In this document: positions 3,899 through 7,807 of the stretch, piece by piece
How the letters are laid out: the number at the start of each line of letters is the position of its first letter
Position numbering within the stretch: the first letter of the stretch is position 1
Origin: Actinomycetota bacterium
Lineage (GTDB): Bacteria; Actinomycetota; Acidimicrobiia; IMCC26256; PALSA-610
Reading direction: 5' to 3'
Assembly (NCBI GenBank): GCA_005779345.1
Contig: SXJQ01000224.1
Span: 1 to 7,807 of the forward strand
Length of the DNA stretch: 7,807 bases
Notes under the pieces: model-generated
Databases searched by the model: none
Seen by the model: the letters and a program-made list of their open reading frames with translations, nothing else
Told to the model about the DNA's origin: nothing
Position numbers and translations under genes: made by a program

Positions 3899-6166
3899 TC
3901 AGCGTCGCCAGAGCCGTCTCCGCCACCGCACGGCTCGGCGGGTGGTGGCGGTGAGTGCCTGCTCGATCGCGACCACATGGTTCCACGCGTCGTCGGCCGC
4001 TTCGTCGCTCGGCGCCGACGCGGCATAGGCCGCGGCGGTCTGGATGCGGGCCAGTGCGAGCAGGGGCGGTCCGGCCGGGCCGGCACCGAGTGCCGGTGCT
4101 TCGCGCATCGCGAACTCGACCGGTGTCGCGGAGGGTCGTCGGGTGATCCCGGCCTCTCCGAGGCGCTCGAGCGCCTGCGCCCACGCGCCGAGGACGCGAC
4201 CGCGCGCGTCGGAGGCGCGGTGGCGACGTCGACGACGGAGCGCTGCGCCCGCGAACCCCGCGACGACGACCGAGCCGGCGAACGCGGCGACGGTGGCGAC
4301 GACGATCGTCGTGACGGTGAGGCCGCGTCGCCACGCGCTGGTCGCGGCGTCGCCGTTGGTGCCATCGCCCGCGGCGACGCCGCGGTCCGGGTCGCGGAAC
4401 GCGACCGTGGTCGGCGTCGTTCCAGCGTTCGGGTCGGTGGTGGCGGTGGGGTCGGCGGTCGTGGTCGTGGTGGCGCCCGGCCGCGTGGGTGGCGGGTTCG
4501 GGTCCTCGGCTCCGGTTCCGGTGTAGTCGGTGGACGTCGGTTCGAAACGACCCGGGGTGGGCTCGAACCGCGTCCAGCCGATCCCCTCGAAGTAGATCTC
4601 GGGCCAGGCGTGCGCGTTGTCGGTGTCGACGTGGTAGCGGCCGTCGCGTTCGAGCCGGCCGGCGGTGAACCCGATCGCGACACGCGATGGCAAGCCGACC
4701 GCGCGCGCCATCGCCGCATAGCTGCCCGCGAACTGCTCGCAGAAACCGCGGCGGTCTTCGAGCACGAACCGGCGCAGCGCGTCGTCGTCGTGACCGCGGA
4801 CCGAGGTGTCGTAGGCGAAGCGGTCGTCGTCGCGGAAGAAGGCCTGGAGCGCGATCGCCTGGTCGAACGGGGTCGACGCGTCGGCGACGATGGTGCGGGC
4901 GAGCGAGCGGACATCGTCGGGGAACTCGCGCGGCAGTGCGAGTGACTCGCCGAATCGCTCGGTGTCGGCCGGGGGGATCGCCGCGAGTTGGGCCGGAGTC
5001 GGGAGCGGCACGACCGACTCGACCTGGTACGCGAGCCCGTCGTAGTCGTCGGATTCGAGGAACAGGGTCGACGACTCGTGGATCGAGTACTCCGCGGGGA
5101 GGAAGCGAGTGTCGATCGCCTGGAATGCCGCCGGGAGGAACGGCCCGCGGTACGGACCCATCTCGAACTCCTGGCGAACCTGCTGCACGCTTCCGTCGAA
5201 CTCGGGTGCCACATAGCCGGGACGCGCCTTGGTGTCGCGCAGTCCCCACACGGTCCCGTCGAAATCGTCGAGCGCCGCGAGCCTCCAGTACGTGCCGACG
5301 CTGGATCTCACGGCGAACACCTCGGCGGGCGGCGATTGGTTCAGCGCGTCGCCGATGTTCACGAGTGGCGACACGATGCGTACCGCGCCGGGCCCGCCCC
5401 GCCCCTCACCCCAGTTCTGGTAGTCGAGCAGACCGACGCTCTCGGCGCTCGGCAGGCGCGGCCCGACGACGGTACCGACGACCGCGACGGCGACGATCAT
5501 CGCCATGCCGCCCGCGGCGAGGCGACTGCGACGCGGGGGACGCACGTGGAACCAGCTCCGGCGGTCGGCGAGCGCCACCTGTTGTTGGGCGAGGAGGAAG
5601 CCGGCGGTCGCGGCGCCGTAGAGGCCCGTCGTGATCGAGTGGTCGCCGTCACCGAGCGCCGAGACCGCGACGAACAGGGCGAGGGTCGGCATGATCGCGC
5701 CGAATCGACCGTCGAGGCGGGTTGCCGACCAGTGCGCCGCCGCGCTCGCGGCCCAGACCGCGAGTAACGCGAGCAGCAGGGCACCGCCGCGCGGATCGAC
5801 CGGTGTCGTAGCCGAACGCAAGATGTCGGGCGCGCCGCGCAGGTCGGCCCACCACGCCCCGACCGCTGCGGGGGTGGGCAGGCCGAGCCAGGTCTTCGAC
5901 GGTTCGACCGCCACGATGGTGAACCACACGGCGGTCGCCGTCCAGGCCGCGAGGGTCGCACCCCCACCGACCCGGCGTCGCGCGAGCAGTGCACCGATCC
6001 CGTGGGGGAGTACCGCAGCTGCGACCACGACGACGAGCCACGATCGGTTCGCGAAGACGCGGGTCAGCGGCAGGGCCGAGGCCCCGCTGAGCGCGGCGAT
6101 CGTCGCGACGACGATCAGCGGCTGGCGGACGCGCGCGTTCGCGGGGCTCGGTCGGGTCGTTGCCAT
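3899..6166 (-). CDS. TgpA-like membrane-anchored transglutaminase-domain protein
   Basis: This 755-residue protein has about seven N-terminal transmembrane helices (within about 15-232), a large extracytoplasmic region, a Pro/Thr linker at about 556-590, another helix at about 617-643, and a basic cytoplasmic tail. That is the TgpA/DUF3488-transglutaminase-DUF4129 plan. The transglutaminase core shows the catalytic cysteine in RRGFCEQFAGSYAAMARAVG (C476) and the histidine in NAHAWPEIYF (H519). The third triad position, 16 residues after the histidine, is E535 in GWTRFEPTPG where Pseudomonas TgpA has Asp. Such enzymes are papain-like and act on the outer face of the membrane; the substrate is unknown. 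ATG 6166 is chosen over GTG 6187 as the more usual codon with the shorter overlap; it still overlaps DUF58 by 52 nt. There is no good Shine-Dalgarno, so coupling to DUF58 is likely. Confidence 0.92.
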   Translation of the reverse strand: MATTRPSPANARVRQPLIVVATIAALSGASALPLTRVFANRSWLVVVVAAAVLPHGIGALLARRRVGGGATLAAWTATAVWFTIVAVEPSKTWLGLPTPAAVGAWWADLRGAPDILRSATTPVDPRGGALLLALLAVWAASAAAHWSATRLDGRFGAIMPTLALFVAVSALGDGDHSITTGLYGAATAGFLLAQQQVALADRRSWFHVRPPRRSRLAAGGMAMIVAVAVVGTVVGPRLPSAESVGLLDYQNWGEGRGGPGAVRIVSPLVNIGDALNQSPPAEVFAVRSSVGTYWRLAALDDFDGTVWGLRDTKARPGYVAPEFDGSVQQVRQEFEMGPYRGPFLPAAFQAIDTRFLPAEYSIHESSTLFLESDDYDGLAYQVESVVPLPTPAQLAAIPPADTERFGESLALPREFPDDVRSLARTIVADASTPFDQAIALQAFFRDDDRFAYDTSVRGHDDDALRRFVLEDRRGFCEQFAGSYAAMARAVGLPSRVAIGFTAGRLERDGRYHVDTDNAHAWPEIYFEGIGWTRFEPTPGRFEPTSTDYTGTGAEDPNPPPTRPGATTTTTADPTATTDPNAGTTPTTVAFRDPDRGVAAGDGTNGDAATSAWRRGLTVTTIVVATVAAFAGSVVVAGFAGAALRRRRRHRASDARGRVLGAWAQALERLGEAGITRRPSATPVEFAMREAPALGAGPAGPPLLALARIQTAAAYAASAPSDEAADDAWNHVVAIEQALTATTRRAVRWRRRLWRR
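3911..3951 (+). other. Two interleaved perfect stems just after the DUF3040 stop
   Basis: Stem 1 pairs GAGCCGT (3911-3917) with ACGGCTC (3930-3936). Stem 2 pairs CCGCCACC (3920-3927) with GGTGGCGG (3944-3951). They interleave, so they form either alternative hairpins or an H-type pseudoknot. There is no T-tract, so this is not a canonical intrinsic terminator. The region also encodes the Arg-rich C-terminus of the transglutaminase on the other strand. Confidence 0.35.
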
Positions 6167-7311
6167 CGGAGAACCGCGGCGTTCCACACAGCGGCGAACG
6201 CCTCGTCGGGTCGGGGAGCGATGAGGAGTGGCGCGCGCCGACCGCGCGTGGCGATCTCGATCGGGCCTCCGGCCGTCGCGACCACGAGCAGTCCGCCGCC
6301 ACGCGGCACCATGAGGTCGACCGCCGCGGTATCGGCGGGGCGCGCCGCGCCGGTGACGAACAGCACCGCGGTCGAACGCCGCCCGGTGACGGCGGGGGCG
6401 ATCCGGTCGCGGCCGGAGAGCTCGATCACGGCCAACGCGTCGAGCACGGTTGCGAGGTGACGTTGCCCGGCTTGACCGAGGCGTTCGCCGCTCGCGGTCA
6501 CGACCTCGTACGGCCGGTGCTCGCGCTCGAGTGCGGTGGCGATGGAGGCGACCACCTCGATCGCGAGCTCGAAGCTCTCGTGGCCGTGCACGATGGCGCG
6601 CGTGTCGAGGAGCACGCTGACCGGTGCCCGGTGCTTCGATTCGTCCTGGCGGACCATCAATCGACCGCGCCGCGCGGTGGCCTTCCAGTGGACCCGGCGG
6701 AGATCGTCGCCGGCGTCGTAGTCGCGCAGGAGGTGGAACTCGCCGCCGACCGCCGGGCGCCCGGCCAACTCGGGGGCGAGCGAGTCGAGTGCGTCGCCAC
6801 CGAGTTCGGGGACGGGCAACACGTGGTGGACCCGTGGGTAGACGATGACCTCGGTCGTCCCGGCGACGTGGTGGACCCGCTCGCTGAGCCCGAACGGGTC
6901 GCCGATCGTCGCGCGCAGGGGCCCGAGCTCGAATCGACCGCGCCGGTCGGTGGGGACCCGGTACGCCGCGCGACCCGATTCGCCGGCTCGCAGCGGCGGC
7001 AGGAGGAACCGCGCGCTGCGTCGACCACGGTCGAACGAGTCGGTGAGCGCGAGCGTCGGTGTCGGGCGATCACCATCGTTGACCACGACGAGGTCGACGC
7101 GACCCTCGATGCCGACCTGGAGGCGTTCGACCGGTCGGCGGTCGCCCGCGAGTACCGCGCGTTGTGCGGCGGTCCACGCGGCACCCGTGGCGAGCAACGT
7201 GACGGCCGCGGTGCCGAGCACCCAGAGTTGCGCGAGTCCGAGGAGGCGCCCGCCGGCGAAGAGGCCGAACGCGGCGCCCAGCGTCGCCCAACCGCGGCGG
7301 GTCAGGGTCAC
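6115..7311 (-). CDS. DUF58 domain protein (vWA-like), MoxR partner
   Basis: This 398-residue protein opens with TLTRRGWATLG and two close hydrophobic helices (about 9-45), then a beta-rich segment. It then has DPFGLSERV and the DUF58 signature LRDYDAGDDLRRVHWKATARRG (R196, Y198, G201-D202, H208-W209). SVLLDTRA follows, the strand that in this vWA-like fold carries a metal-site Asp. The Arg-rich C-terminal tail overlaps the transglutaminase start. DUF58 proteins accompany MoxR ATPases and are thought to be membrane-tethered partners; no enzymatic activity is established. GTG 7311, 5 nt after the MoxR stop codon, is preferred. An in-frame TTG at 7320 would overlap the MoxR stop as TTGA and add three residues; the choice is not certain. 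Confidence 0.93.
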   Translation of the reverse strand: MTLTRRGWATLGAAFGLFAGGRLLGLAQLWVLGTAAVTLLATGAAWTAAQRAVLAGDRRPVERLQVGIEGRVDLVVVNDGDRPTPTLALTDSFDRGRRSARFLLPPLRAGESGRAAYRVPTDRRGRFELGPLRATIGDPFGLSERVHHVAGTTEVIVYPRVHHVLPVPELGGDALDSLAPELAGRPAVGGEFHLLRDYDAGDDLRRVHWKATARRGRLMVRQDESKHRAPVSVLLDTRAIVHGHESFELAIEVVASIATALEREHRPYEVVTASGERLGQAGQRHLATVLDALAVIELSGRDRIAPAVTGRRSTAVLFVTGAARPADTAAVDLMVPRGGGLLVVATAGGPIEIATRGRRAPLLIAPRPDEAFAAVWNAAVLRWQRPDRAPRTRASASR

Positions 7312-7316
7312 GGTCG

Positions 7317-7807
7317 TCAACCGCCGCCGGTACCGTCGGCGGCGACGCGATGCGCGGGTGACTCGGCGGGGATCGGAACCGAATCGAGGATGCCGGCCAC
7401 GACCCCGGCGGTGGTGACACCCCGTAGTTGCGCCTCGGCGCCCAGTACGACGCGATGCTCGAGCACGGCGGGCGCGAGCGCCTTGATGTCGTCGGGCACG
7501 ACGTAATCGCGTCCGAGGCTCGCGGCGAGCGCTCGTGCCGCGCGCTGGAGCGAGATCGCTCCACGCGGACTGACACCGAGCATGAGATCGCGGTGATGCC
7601 GCGACGCATCGACGAGGTCGACGATGTAACGCGCGAGCGACGGCGCGACGTGGATGTCGGCGAGCGCCTGTTGCCAGTGTTCGATGGTCGCGGCGTCGGT
7701 GACCGGCGCGATCGCGTCGGTCGAGAGTTCGCCGCGGGCGTGCGAGTCGAGGATGGCGAGCTCCGCATCGCGATCGGGGTAGCCGATACGGACGCGCATG
7801 ACGAAGC
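7317..7807 (-). CDS. Partial MoxR-family AAA+ ATPase, C-terminal part
   Basis: The 5' end is beyond the right edge. The visible 163 residues begin FVMRVRIGYPDRDAELAIL, which matches the segment after the MoxR sensor-1 region (family form LDRFlmr...GYP). They continue through the alpha-helical lid domain to GVSPRGAISLQRAARALAA, whose Arg is the sensor-2 residue, and DYVVPDDIKALAPAVLEHR. Walker A and B motifs would lie outside the window. An internal ATG at 7799 is not the true start, because the upstream codons continue the family sequence. MoxR ATPases act as chaperone-like factors for partner proteins. Here it is the first visible gene of the MoxR-DUF58-transglutaminase set, and any promoter for the set is off the right edge. 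Confidence 0.92.
   Translation of the reverse strand, partial: FVMRVRIGYPDRDAELAILDSHARGELSTDAIAPVTDAATIEHWQQALADIHVAPSLARYIVDLVDASRHHRDLMLGVSPRGAISLQRAARALAASLGRDYVVPDDIKALAPAVLEHRVVLGAEAQLRGVTTAGVVAGILDSVPIPAESPAHRVAADGTGGG

Noticed and set aside
4425..4490. GGTGG/GTCGTGGT low-complexity run as a repeat array or G-quadruplex
   Set aside because: It is the reverse complement of the Thr/Pro-rich linker codons in the transglutaminase. Coding composition explains it.
3360..5249. Long minus-strand frame overlapping the transglutaminase and DUF3040
   Set aside because: The translation is almost entirely Arg, Gly, Pro and His, while the other frame holds the transglutaminase motifs with catalytic Cys and His.
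6164..6187. GTG 6187 as the transglutaminase start
   Set aside because: It adds seven residues and lengthens the overlap with DUF58 without a ribosome site. ATG 6166 is more likely, though not proven.
6160..7506. 448-codon plus-strand frame opposite DUF58 and MoxR
   Set aside because: There are no domain motifs, and the opposite strand encodes the clear DUF58 and MoxR signatures.

Overview
The window is GC-rich (roughly 70% by eye), densely packed chromosomal DNA from an actinobacterium. The evidence is strong G/C third-position bias, many GTG starts, 4-nt start/stop overlaps, a protein resembling the mycothiol-linked maleylpyruvate isomerase family, a DUF3040 membrane protein, and a MoxR/DUF58/transglutaminase gene set. 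An Acidimicrobiia-like lineage would fit, but the sequence alone does not prove it. No mobile element, CRISPR array, tRNA or rRNA was seen, and no stretch over about 130 bases lacks a gene.

Layout. (1) 1-554, minus strand: a two-TM hypothetical protein overlaps, by an ATGA, a DinB/maleylpyruvate-isomerase-like protein that runs off the left edge. (2) 583-3385, plus strand: Nudix hydrolase, DNA polymerase IV (dinB) and a Gfo/Idh/MocA oxidoreductase, joined by two GTGA overlaps. The 28-bp gap between (1) and (2) must hold divergent promoters, and the spacing suggests that both transcripts are leaderless or nearly so. (3) 3386-3512: a 127-bp intergenic region with a candidate promoter, a 7-bp inverted repeat laid over it, and a tandem 14-bp duplication. 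(4) 3513-3887, plus strand: DUF3040 membrane protein. (5) 3899-7807, minus strand, reading right to left: MoxR-family ATPase (5' end outside the window), DUF58 protein and a TgpA-like membrane transglutaminase, closely spaced or overlapping. DUF3040 and the transglutaminase converge with only 11 bp between their stop codons.

How the genes work together. MoxR, DUF58 and the transglutaminase form a recurrent bacterial module: an AAA+ chaperone-like ATPase, a vWA-like partner and a membrane-anchored papain-like enzyme facing outward. Its substrate is generally unknown. The Nudix-dinB pair puts a possible nucleotide-pool enzyme in translational coupling with a translesion polymerase; the functional link is inference. 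The oxidoreductase's role in that operon is unclear. I see nothing that clearly amounts to a wholly new system. The most checkable novelties are the compact divergent leaderless promoter, the Nudix-dinB-oxidoreductase coupling, the control region before DUF3040, and several changed residues at catalytic positions.
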